Assembly (NCBI GenBank): GCA_964552795.1
Contig: CAZKIO010000021.1
Span: 6,423 to 70,422 of the forward strand
Direction: 5' to 3'
Length of the DNA stretch: 64,000 nt
Source: JAEUHZ01 sp964552795
GTDB taxonomy: Bacteria > Planctomycetota > UBA1135 > GCA-002686595
Of the stretch, positions 1-7,892 are shown piece by piece (position 1 is the stretch's first letter; every line of letters starts with the position of its first letter). Under the pieces are notes generated by a model that worked only from the letters and a program-made list of their open reading frames with translations, was not told the DNA's origin and did not search any database. Position numbers and translations under genes: made by a program.

Positions 1-1
1 C

Positions 2-1819
2 GGCGAGCGCGCGCTGTCCGGGCCGCTCGGCGTCCGCGGCGGCCTGCGCCTGGCGGAGTTCGAACGCCTGGGCGTGCTGCGCATGGCGCGGCGCGGGCCG
101 CTCGCAGCTCCGCTGCGCGTCGAGGGCTTCGTGTTCGAGGTTCCCGAGGCCCTGGACCCCGCGAGCGCGCTCTCGGCCGTCGCCGCCGCCGGTGCGGCGC
201 GCGCGCGCGCCCTGGCCTGGGCCGCGCCCGCGGGGCCGGTGCCCGACGTCGAGGTCGCACTGCTTGCCAGCGTGGAGGATCTCCTGCTGGCGGGCGAGCG
301 CGGCGCGCTCGGCCGCTGCAACCGCGCGCTCCCGGCGGCCGACATGTTCGTCGCCGGCGGCGTCCACGACGGCGGGACCGCGGCGGCCCGCGCCGTGCTG
401 CGCGCCGCGCTGCGCCCGGCGGTCGCGCCCTGGCTCGAGGAGGCCGCCAGCATCGACGCGGCCGACACCTGGTGGGGCCGCGATCTCGACCGCTGGCTGG
501 CGCACCTCGCGCGCGCGGGCCGCGTGTTGCGCGTCGCGGAATGCGTGGATCCGCGCTCGGATGCGCGCGTCTCCCCGCACGTGCTGGGGCCCTCGCGTGC
601 CGCGCTGGCGCGCTTCCTGCTGGAGCGGGAAGGCGCGGCGTTCGTGCGCGAGCTGTGGAGCGGCAGCCGCGCGCTCGTCGCGGCGCCGGAACTGGAGTCG
701 GAGTTCGAGGCGGCGTGGCGCGCGCGCGTGGCGCCGTACCTGTCCGAGGTCGAACAGCGGGGACGCGCCCGCCGCCAGTCCCTGCTGGACGCGGGCCCGC
801 GCGCGGGCATCGTGCTCGGCCCGGCCGGACCCGGCGAGCTGGACGGCTACGGTGCGCGCGCCGTCCACGCGAGCATCGCGGCCTGGAGCGCCCTGGGCGC
901 GCGCGGCGTCGCCGTTCCGGCGACGTTCCTCGACGACGCACGGGGTTCCGGCCCGGGGACGGGCGCGGGGGACCGGTTCGGTCCGCGCGAGGGCGACGCG
1001 GCGCTGTTCGGCCTGGGCCTCCTCGCTCCGCACGAGCACATGGGCTTGACGCTGCACGTGCGCGTGCTGACCAGCGATGCGGGCGGCGACACGGGCTCGT
1101 GGACGCGCGGCCACGAGGCCGAGTGGCAGGCCGTCTTCGCGTCGCTGGCGCGCGCGGTCGAGCACGCGGGCCTCGCGGCGAACTTGTGCGGCGCCGAGTG
1201 GCTCGTCCTGGGATCGGACCTGCAGGCGATCTCGGGCCCCGAGCCCTGGGCGCGTCCGGGTGCCGCCGACGAGGACGCTTGGCGTCGCGACGGTTGGCGG
1301 CGCGTGATCGGCGCGGCGCGCGGCGCCTTCCCGGGCCTGATCACGTACGCCGCGGCCGACCTGGAAGAGGCCGCGCGCGTCGCGTTCTGGAAGGATCTCG
1401 ACGCGGTCGGCCTCGAGCTCCTGCCGCGGATCGAGGGACGGACGGGGATCGCGCCGGCGCAGGAGGCGCGCGCCGCGGTGACGGCCGCGCTGGCGGGGAT
1501 CGCCGCGATCGCGGCCGACGCGGGACTGCCGGTGATCCTGTTCCCGGCCGGCTGCGCGCCGCGGCCGTCGGGCCTGTCCGCCACGGCGGCGGGCCGCGAG
1601 TGGACGACGTCACAACTCGCGCTCCTCTCGGAGTCCCTGCGCGACGCGCCGTGCGCATTGCAGGCGGCGTGGCTCTCGCGCGCCAGCACCGATCCGGGCG
1701 ACCACGGCGTCAACGCCGCGGATCGCCTGCTGGATCCGGCCACGAACGCTGCCGCCGCGCGCGCGTTCTTCGCCGGCGCCGCGGCCTGGCCTACAGCATC
1801 GTCCCCGCGAGCAAGGTGA
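2..1819 (+). CDS. Glycoside hydrolase family 113-like TIM-barrel protein, 5' partial
   Basis: The frame is open from the window edge, so the N-terminus lies upstream. The C-terminal 300 residues resemble the GH113 (beta-mannanase-type) TIM barrel: a GAEW strand end near 1190-1200 in the position of the family acid/base Glu, then GLITYAAADLEEAARVAFW and DAVGLELLPRI around 1335-1430, the usual 'TYAANW...FW..LD.IGI' block. The strand that normally carries the nucleophile Glu (family pattern FTEIGY after 'KPV') reads PVILFPAGCAP here, so that Glu appears absent. The protein may be a non-catalytic or divergent glycan-binding barrel. The gene is convergent with mgtE and overlaps its 3' end by 29 bp. 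Family placement is by motif memory only; substrate unknown. Confidence 0.55.
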   Translation, partial: GERALSGPLGVRGGLRLAEFERLGVLRMARRGPLAAPLRVEGFVFEVPEALDPASALSAVAAAGAARARALAWAAPAGPVPDVEVALLASVEDLLLAGERGALGRCNRALPAADMFVAGGVHDGGTAAARAVLRAALRPAVAPWLEEAASIDAADTWWGRDLDRWLAHLARAGRVLRVAECVDPRSDARVSPHVLGPSRAALARFLLEREGAAFVRELWSGSRALVAAPELESEFEAAWRARVAPYLSEVEQRGRARRQSLLDAGPRAGIVLGPAGPGELDGYGARAVHASIAAWSALGARGVAVPATFLDDARGSGPGTGAGDRFGPREGDAALFGLGLLAPHEHMGLTLHVRVLTSDAGGDTGSWTRGHEAEWQAVFASLARAVEHAGLAANLCGAEWLVLGSDLQAISGPEPWARPGAADEDAWRRDGWRRVIGAARGAFPGLITYAAADLEEAARVAFWKDLDAVGLELLPRIEGRTGIAPAQEARAAVTAALAGIAAIAADAGLPVILFPAGCAPRPSGLSATAAGREWTTSQLALLSESLRDAPCALQAAWLSRASTDPGDHGVNAADRLLDPATNAAAARAFFAGAAAWPTASSPRAR

Positions 1820-3152
1820 CGGCCACGCTGAAGTAGAGCAGGAGGCCGGTGACGTCGACGAGCGTGGCGACGAGCGGCGCGGAGGCGCTGGCCGGGTCGA
1901 GACGCAGGCGCTTGAGCGCGAAGGGCAGCAACGCGCCGGCGAGCGTGCCCCACAGCGCGACGCTCATGACGCTCAGCGCGACGGTGGCGCCCAGCAGCAG
2001 GTAGTGCTCGCCGTAGAAGCCCAGCGTGGAGTCGTCCGGGTGCTGGAACCCGTGCTGCCACAGGGCGATCCTCAGGAACCCCAGCGATCCCAGCAGCAGA
2101 CCCAGCGCGAAGCCCGCGGCGAGCTCGCGCAGGAACACGCGCCACCAGTCGCGCAGCCGCAGCTCGCCCAGCGCGATCGCGCGGATCACCAGCGTGCTGG
2201 CCTGCGAACCGCAGTTGCCGCCGCTGGAGATGATCAGCGGGATGAACATGGAGAGCACGGCCGCGCGCTGGATCGCGTGCTCGAAGCGCCCCATGGCGCT
2301 GGCGGTGAACATCTCGCCGACGAACAAGAGGACCAGCCAGCCGCCGCGCTTCTTGACCATCTCCAGGAAGCCGACCTGCAGGTAGGGCGCCTCCAGCGCC
2401 GCGCTGCCGCCGATCTTCTGGATGTCCTCGGTGGCCTCCTCGCGCACGACGTCGACGATGTCATCGGCCGTTACGATGCCCTTCATGCGGCCCGCGTGGT
2501 CGACGACGGGTATCGCCAGGAGGTCGTGCTGCGCGAACAGGCGGCCGACCGCCTCCTGGTCCATCTCGTCGTGGACGGTGACGACGTCGCGCGCCATCAC
2601 GTCGCGCACGCGCGCGTCGCCGCGCGCCATCATGAGCTGGCGGAACGAGACCACGCCGAGCAGGCGCGACTCCTGGTCCAGCGCGTAGGCGTAGTAGATG
2701 CTCTCGACGCGCTCGCGCGTCTGGCGCCGCAGGTAGCTGATCGCCTCGTCGACGGTCATGTCGGGGCGCAGCCGCGCGTAGCGCGGGTTCATCAGGCCGC
2801 CGGCCTCGTCCTCGGAGTACGCCATCAGCGCGTTGATCTCGCGCCGCGAGGCCTCGTCGAGCAGGCCGAACAGCAGCGGTCGCTCCTCCTCCGAGGCCTC
2901 CTGCAGCACGTCGGCCAGGTCGTCGGGCGGGAGCGCTCGCAGCCACCAGCGCTGCTCCGCGCTGGGCAGCGCGAGCAGGAGGTGCGCGCGGTCGTAGGCC
3001 GGCAACTCGAGGAAGAACTCCTCGGCGTCGGCCGAGGTCAGATGCCGGAACCCCTCGACCCGCGCCTCCAGGTCCAGGATCGGCCACGCGTCGCGCAGGT
3101 CGAGCGCGGCGACGCGCGGCGCGGCGTCCTCGTCCGTCTCGTAGGGCGACAT
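1791..3152 (-). CDS. mgtE: Magnesium transporter MgtE
   Basis: 453 residues, the usual MgtE length and domain order. An acidic MgtE N domain (about 30-140) is followed by two CBS domains (about 150-265), which sense cytosolic Mg2+, and five membrane helices (about 285-453). Family signatures are visible: GGLMNPRYARL at the N domain/CBS junction, PLIISSGGNCGSQASTLVIR in the first membrane segments, and LVDVTGLLLYF near the C-terminus, whose Asp corresponds to the pore Asp. It imports Mg2+ through the inner membrane as a homodimeric channel. The 3' end overlaps the convergent GH113-like gene by 29 bp. Upstream, 109 bp separate it from the beta-CASP gene on the same strand. Confidence 0.95.
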   Translation of the reverse strand: MSPYETDEDAAPRVAALDLRDAWPILDLEARVEGFRHLTSADAEEFFLELPAYDRAHLLLALPSAEQRWWLRALPPDDLADVLQEASEEERPLLFGLLDEASRREINALMAYSEDEAGGLMNPRYARLRPDMTVDEAISYLRRQTRERVESIYYAYALDQESRLLGVVSFRQLMMARGDARVRDVMARDVVTVHDEMDQEAVGRLFAQHDLLAIPVVDHAGRMKGIVTADDIVDVVREEATEDIQKIGGSAALEAPYLQVGFLEMVKKRGGWLVLLFVGEMFTASAMGRFEHAIQRAAVLSMFIPLIISSGGNCGSQASTLVIRAIALGELRLRDWWRVFLRELAAGFALGLLLGSLGFLRIALWQHGFQHPDDSTLGFYGEHYLLLGATVALSVMSVALWGTLAGALLPFALKRLRLDPASASAPLVATLVDVTGLLLYFSVAVTLLAGTML

Positions 3153-3261
3153 GGGTCGGGGTGGGTTCCGCGCGGCATGACGCCGTGGTTCTACCCTGCG
3201 AACCGTCCGCCTCGAACCGGCGCCCGCGGGATTCCGGCGCGCGAACCCGGTCCCGCGGCGG

Positions 3262-4779
3262 TCAAACGGTCCACGGGGAGGAATCGGCGGGCTTCTCGAT
3301 GCGCGTGAAGCCGCGGCCCCGCAGGTCCGTCTCCAGGGCGGCGCGCGCCGGATCCTCGCCGTGCAGCAGGAACACGCGCGGGTCGTGGCCGGCGAGCGGC
3401 GCCAGGGCCGCCAGCAACTCCTCGCGGTCGGCGTGCGCGGAGTAGCCCAGCATCGACGTGACGCGGGCGTGCACCGGCCGCATCTGGCCGAAGATGCGGA
3501 CCTCCTCGCGGCCTTCGAGCAGCCGGCGCCCCAACGTGTGCTGCGCCTGGAACCCGACGATCAGGATTTCCGTGTCGGCGCTGCCGACGTGCCAGGCCAG
3601 GTGGTGCAGGATCCGTCCGCTCTCGCACATCCCCGACGCCGAGATCACGATCAGCGGGCGCGGATCGGCGTTGACCGCCTTGCTCTCGTCCACGGACTCC
3701 GTGAAGCGCAGGTGCGAGCGGAACGACTCCGCCGCGCCGAACCGGCGGAACTCGGCCAGCGCCTCGGCGTCGAAGAGCTCGGGGTGGTCGAGCACGATGC
3801 GCGTCGCGCGCGTGGCGAGCGGGCTGTCGACCACCACGTCCACGGCGGGCACCGCCTTGGCGTGGTACAGCCGGCTCAGCTCGTAGAGCAGGTTCTGCGT
3901 GCGCCCGATCGCGAAGGCCGGGATCAGGAGGCGCCCGCGGCCGCGCGCCGCCAGCCGCCGCACCGCGTCGGCCAGCCCCTCGCCGGGTGCGCGCTCGCGC
4001 TCGTGCGCGCGGTTGCCGTAGGTGCTCTCCGTCAGGAGGACGTCGCAGGGCACGAGCGGCTCGGGGTCGCGCAGGATCGGCTGGCCCTGGCGGCCGTAGT
4101 CGCCGGTGAACACCACGCGCACCTTGCGGCCGCGCTCCTGGAACTCGGCCTCGATCCAGGCGGAGCCCAGGATGTGGCCGGCGTCGTGGAAGCGCGCGCG
4201 CACGCCGGGGACGGGCTCGAACCACGCGCCGTACGCGTGCGTCCGGAACAGCGGCAGCGTCTCCTCGACGTCCTCCTCCAGGTAGAGCGGCAGGACCTCC
4301 TGCCGGGGGAGCAGCAAGGCGGCCTGCGGATCGTCGCCTTCCTCGTGTCCGTCCGCATCCGCGCCGTCCGCCGGCTTGCGGCGTCCGCGCCTGGATCTCC
4401 CCGGCGAACGGCGCGTCTTGCGGAGCTTCTCGCGCATGCGCTGGCGGTTCAGGTACTGCGCGTCCTGCAGCAGGATGCGCGCGCAGTCGTGCAGCAGGAT
4501 GCGGCACAGATCGCGCGTGGCCGGAGTGGAGTGGATCGGCCCGCGGTAGCCGTGCCGCACCAGCATCGGCAGCTTGCCGGAGTGGTCGATGTGCGCGTGC
4601 GACTGCACGACCGCGTCGATGGAGCCGGCCTGGAACGGGAAGCGCGCGTTGCGGCGGTGCGATTCCTCGCGCCGCCCCTGGAACAAGCCGCAGTCGAACA
4701 GCACGGTCCGACCGCCCGAGCGGATCATGTGGCAGGTCCCGGTCGTGCCGCCGGTGGCGCCGAAGAATCGCAGGATCAT
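3262..4779 (-). CDS. MBL-fold beta-CASP RNA-processing-type metallo-hydrolase (CPSF73/YSH1-like)
   Basis: 505 residues. The N-terminal metallo-beta-lactamase fold opens with FFGATGGTTGTCH and FDCGLFQG and carries the zinc motif SHAHIDHSG (about residues 60-68), then HDAGHILGSAW and FTGDYGR. A beta-CASP domain follows (TESTYGNR, PAFAIGRTQ) with the C-terminal SASGMCESGRI, and the RMBL motif YSAHAD with LLHGE. This is the archaeal/bacterial CPSF-like group of ribonucleases or metallo-hydrolases, probably cytoplasmic and Zn2+-dependent. A basic then acidic linker (about residues 125-155, RKTRRSPGRSRRGRRKP then DADGHEEGDD) is inserted in the MBL domain and is not typical. RNase activity is inferred from the family; the natural RNA substrate cannot be told. 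Confidence 0.85.
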   Translation of the reverse strand: MILRFFGATGGTTGTCHMIRSGGRTVLFDCGLFQGRREESHRRNARFPFQAGSIDAVVQSHAHIDHSGKLPMLVRHGYRGPIHSTPATRDLCRILLHDCARILLQDAQYLNRQRMREKLRKTRRSPGRSRRGRRKPADGADADGHEEGDDPQAALLLPRQEVLPLYLEEDVEETLPLFRTHAYGAWFEPVPGVRARFHDAGHILGSAWIEAEFQERGRKVRVVFTGDYGRQGQPILRDPEPLVPCDVLLTESTYGNRAHERERAPGEGLADAVRRLAARGRGRLLIPAFAIGRTQNLLYELSRLYHAKAVPAVDVVVDSPLATRATRIVLDHPELFDAEALAEFRRFGAAESFRSHLRFTESVDESKAVNADPRPLIVISASGMCESGRILHHLAWHVGSADTEILIVGFQAQHTLGRRLLEGREEVRIFGQMRPVHARVTSMLGYSAHADREELLAALAPLAGHDPRVFLLHGEDPARAALETDLRGRGFTRIEKPADSSPWTV

Positions 4780-4876
4780 CCGGACGGTGGGCTCCGTTCG
4801 CGTTCGCGATCCCGCGGTCCGGCCGTGCGCCGCGCGGGGCGATCGCCACCCCGAGACTACCCTCCGCCGCCGGCCG

Positions 4877-6139
4877 CTACTTCAACCGGTTTTGCGCGCT
4901 GCGCGACGCGTCGCGGATCGAGCGCAGCGCCAGCGTCGCCTTCTGGAACACGTCCTTGCCGTACACCTCGGTCAGGACGCGCTCCTGGTCCTCGACCGGC
5001 ATGTTCCAGTTCGGGATCCGTTCCCACGAGAAGGGGCCCGTCGCGCGTCGATCCTTCTCGTCGCGGACCGCGCGGTAGCCGTCCAGCAGCTTCGACAGCA
5101 GCGGACCGCGGTCGCGCTGCGCCCCGACGAGGTGGTGCACGAAGCCCCAGGCGAGGCGGGCGGCCTCGGGATCCCAGGTGCCGCGCGGCCACTTGGCGAA
5201 CTCTTCCATGCGCAGGTGCTTCGAGGCGCGGTCCTTAAACGCGATCCGCAGGTCGCTGGGCCAGCCGGTGTGCTCGACCTCGAAGACGAAGCCGTCGCGG
5301 AACGGGTAGCAGTAGATCGAGCCGTCGAAGCTCATCTCGGCTTCCCAGGCGATGCCCTGCACCAGCCAGTTGGGTTGCTGACCGAAGCGCCGCAGCGTGA
5401 GGAGCTGCACGGTGCGGTTGAGCAGCTCGTGGTCTCCGTTCCACTCCTCCTGGCCGGCCGCGTTCTCGGCGTAGGCGCCCAGGAGCGGGTCCTCGAGGGT
5501 CAGCCCGGTCTGCTGGCGCGCCGGCTCGATCCAGTCCTTCAGGTAGGGGACCGTCTTCTCCAGGTGGTCGAGCAGGCGGCCGTAGTCCGCTTCGTCCTGC
5601 AGCACGATCAGCACGCCGGTGACCGAGTCGGGGGCCACCGCGCCGCTGCCCCAGGCGCGGGTCGTCGCCGGCTTCTCGGGCGCCTTCGTTCCCGACTGCC
5701 CGCCCAGGCCGGGCGGCGGCGCCTCGGGATCCTCGGGCAGCGGCGGCGGCGGCGCGGGCGTCGCGGGACGCTCGCCCGTGTCGGCGGCGGGCGTGCCAGG
5801 TGCGGGCGCGACGGCCGGAAGCACCGCATCGAACCAGGTCTCGGCCCGGCCGACGATGCGCATCAACTCGCGCGAGCGCGTGCCGCCCTTCTGCGGCGTG
5901 AGCAGCAAGAGGCGCCCTTGCGCGTCCAGGTCCATGCGGTAGCCCTGCGTGCCGGCCCAGCCGGTCCAACGCGCGATCGCGTCGAACGCGGGTTGCGGCA
6001 GCCCGGCCGGGAGCTTCTCGGTGGTGTGGTCCTTGTCCTTCCAGCCGACCGGCACGCCGCCCGGCGCGCCCGCGGCCAGAGCGGGCGTCAGCCCCGCGCC
6101 GAGCAGGAACAGCATCGTCAGGATCGGATTCGCGCGCAT
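4877..6139 (-). CDS. Secreted protein, probable inactive peptidase-MA-like (DUF1570-type) relative
   Basis: 420 residues starting at an ATG that begins a clear signal peptide (MRANPILTMLFLLGAGLTPALAAG). A Pro/Gly-rich low-complexity linker lies around residues 105-150 (PAPPPPLPEDPEAPPPG). The C-terminal half holds GDHELLNRTVQLLTLRRFG then QQPNWLVQGIAWEAE, which matches the layout of peptidase MA-type gluzincins (HExxH, a helix, then WLxEGxA). The zinc motif is degenerate: HELLN instead of HELxH, and Gln replaces the usual Glu before Gly. It is therefore probably non-catalytic. The gene lies 50 bp downstream of a protein with the same organisation, and the two are probably co-transcribed. Function unknown. 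Confidence 0.6.
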   Translation of the reverse strand: MRANPILTMLFLLGAGLTPALAAGAPGGVPVGWKDKDHTTEKLPAGLPQPAFDAIARWTGWAGTQGYRMDLDAQGRLLLLTPQKGGTRSRELMRIVGRAETWFDAVLPAVAPAPGTPAADTGERPATPAPPPPLPEDPEAPPPGLGGQSGTKAPEKPATTRAWGSGAVAPDSVTGVLIVLQDEADYGRLLDHLEKTVPYLKDWIEPARQQTGLTLEDPLLGAYAENAAGQEEWNGDHELLNRTVQLLTLRRFGQQPNWLVQGIAWEAEMSFDGSIYCYPFRDGFVFEVEHTGWPSDLRIAFKDRASKHLRMEEFAKWPRGTWDPEAARLAWGFVHHLVGAQRDRGPLLSKLLDGYRAVRDEKDRRATGPFSWERIPNWNMPVEDQERVLTEVYGKDVFQKATLALRSIRDASRSAQNRLK

Positions 6140-6189
6140 GGTCCTCACTTGTCTTCGTTCGTCGAGCGTGATCGTGTGCGAGCCGTCGT

Positions 6190-7656
6190 TCAGCGCCGCT
6201 CGGACAGCCAGCGCACGAGGCGTTCGTGGAGTTGGATCGGCGTGAGGTCCAGCAGCTCCACGCTGTACACCGCCGGGTCCTCGCGCGCGGCGCTGCGGCG
6301 CACGAACTCGGCGGCCGCGTCCGGCCGGCCCTCCAGCAGGTACGCGGTCAGAGCGTAGGCGGTCAGCGCGCCGCCGACGCCGAGCTGGTCGAGGTCGCGC
6401 TGCAGGAGTTCCGCGACGGGCACCGGCCGCGGCGAGGTCAACACGACGAACGCCTCCTGGATCCAATTCGACTCGGGCGTCATCAGCTTGCCGCGCATGC
6501 CGGCGGTGGCGGGATCGGCGTCCTCGGAGACGAACCACGTGAGCCGCGTGCCGACGAGCTCGCGCGTGAGGTAGAGACCGATGCCTTCCCAGGCCCAGCC
6601 CGTGCGCGGCTCGACGGCCAGGTTCAGCGAGAGCAGGTGCCCGATCGTGTGGCGCACGGCGGCGTCCAGACGCCGCGCGGGATCGGTGGAGAACAGCGCG
6701 ACGTTGCGCGTCTGTGGCAGGCCCGTCCCCTCCAGCGCCATCATCCGCTCGCGATCCTGCGCGCCGACGCCGGGCAGGTGCTGCAGGAACGCTTCCTTCT
6801 CGCCGGGAGCGGTGAGGACGTAGATCGTGTAGCCGCCGGGATACGCGTACTCGCCGCCCAGCCCGGCGGCGAGCATGGTGGCCGCGCCCTCGCTCGCGCG
6901 GGCGAGCTGCAGCGCCTCGGCCTCGGCGCCGGTCGACAGCACGCGCACGTTCGGTCCCTGCACGACCGCGCGCCACTCGACGCCCAGCGCCTTCTCCTCG
7001 GCGTAGGCCTGCTCGGTGCGCAGCGTCGCGCCGGCCGCGAGCGCGGCCTGGGCGCCGGCGCGGAGGAACGCGCGGCGTTCCTTGGCTGTGGCCGTCTCGG
7101 GGATCACCCAGCGATCGCCCATCTGGACCTCGCCCAGCCAGGCATGCAGCCCGGCGTGGTCGGGCGCGTAGGCGCGGATCTCGGCCAGCAGGCGCTCGCG
7201 CTCGGCGGATGTGCGCGCCTCGTCCTGGGCCAGCGGCAGCAGCGCGTCGCCGTAGGGAGCAGCGGCTTCCAGCTCGCGCTGCGGCAACTCGTCCAGACCC
7301 TGCTTGCCGATGTTCTTGACCTCGCGCGGCGCGGGGTCCTTCCACGATCCGTCCACGTTGCGCGCGTAGCGCAGGCCCTTGCGGGCCGTCGGATCGTCGG
7401 GCGCGATCTCCAGCACGCGGCGCCACAGGCGGTCGCGCTCCGCGAAGAGCTGCTTGCCGTTGCACCAGGCCGCCAGCGCGTTGAGACGGTCGACCAAACC
7501 GGCGCGCGCTTCGGCGATGCGGGTCTCGAGGCCGCTCGCGGCGACGTCGTCGGCCCGGACGGCGGCGGCCTGCCTCGATCCCGTACCCGCGGGCGCGGCG
7601 TCGGACGAAGGGACGGGCAACGCAAGGACGACGGCAAGCAGGATGGCGTGGCGCAC
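6190..7656 (-). CDS. Secreted tetratricopeptide-like protein with degenerate peptidase-MA domain
   Basis: 488 residues from a GTG start chosen because AGGAG lies 7 bases upstream and the next residues form a signal peptide (RHAILLAVVLALPVPSSDAAP). The frame stays open another 86 codons upstream without protein-like sequence. The N-terminal half has short helical repeats (FAERDRLWRRVLEIAPDDP, LLAEIRAYAPDHAGLHAWLG) like TPRs. The C-terminal half has RHTIGHLLSLNL followed by WAWEGIGLYLTREL, the arrangement of peptidase-MA gluzincins. The catalytic Glu of HExxH is Thr (HTIGH), although both His and the downstream WxxEG Glu remain. It may bind zinc or substrate without cleaving. It is divergent from recG, with 236 bp between the starts. 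Confidence 0.6.
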   Translation of the reverse strand: MRHAILLAVVLALPVPSSDAAPAGTGSRQAAAVRADDVAASGLETRIAEARAGLVDRLNALAAWCNGKQLFAERDRLWRRVLEIAPDDPTARKGLRYARNVDGSWKDPAPREVKNIGKQGLDELPQRELEAAAPYGDALLPLAQDEARTSAERERLLAEIRAYAPDHAGLHAWLGEVQMGDRWVIPETATAKERRAFLRAGAQAALAAGATLRTEQAYAEEKALGVEWRAVVQGPNVRVLSTGAEAEALQLARASEGAATMLAAGLGGEYAYPGGYTIYVLTAPGEKEAFLQHLPGVGAQDRERMMALEGTGLPQTRNVALFSTDPARRLDAAVRHTIGHLLSLNLAVEPRTGWAWEGIGLYLTRELVGTRLTWFVSEDADPATAGMRGKLMTPESNWIQEAFVVLTSPRPVPVAELLQRDLDQLGVGGALTAYALTAYLLEGRPDAAAEFVRRSAAREDPAVYSVELLDLTPIQLHERLVRWLSERR

Positions 7657-7892
7657 GGCAACTCTCCTGGATCGCGGGGCGAGGCTCTCTCGTTCCTCGG
7701 CGGGACGGGGCGGGGACTGGAGTCGGGGACCGCCGGAGGGCGGACCCGGCGCGCGGGGGGGAAACCCCTCGACGCCAGGAGAGGAAACGGCACCGATCGC
7801 GGAAACTTCGTAAGAACTCGTCAAAGCCTCGCAGCATATCCTCCGCAGCGCCTCCGGTGGACCGCGCAGCGTCGAACTCCCTGGGGATTGCG
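7657..7892. promoter_or_regulatory. Divergent intergenic region between the secreted TPR-like gene and recG
   Basis: 236 bp between two outward-facing starts, so promoters for both directions should lie here. No convincing -35/-10 pair or operator could be picked out in this G+C-rich stretch. An alternative recG start (GTG at 7857) lies inside it. Confidence 0.4.
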
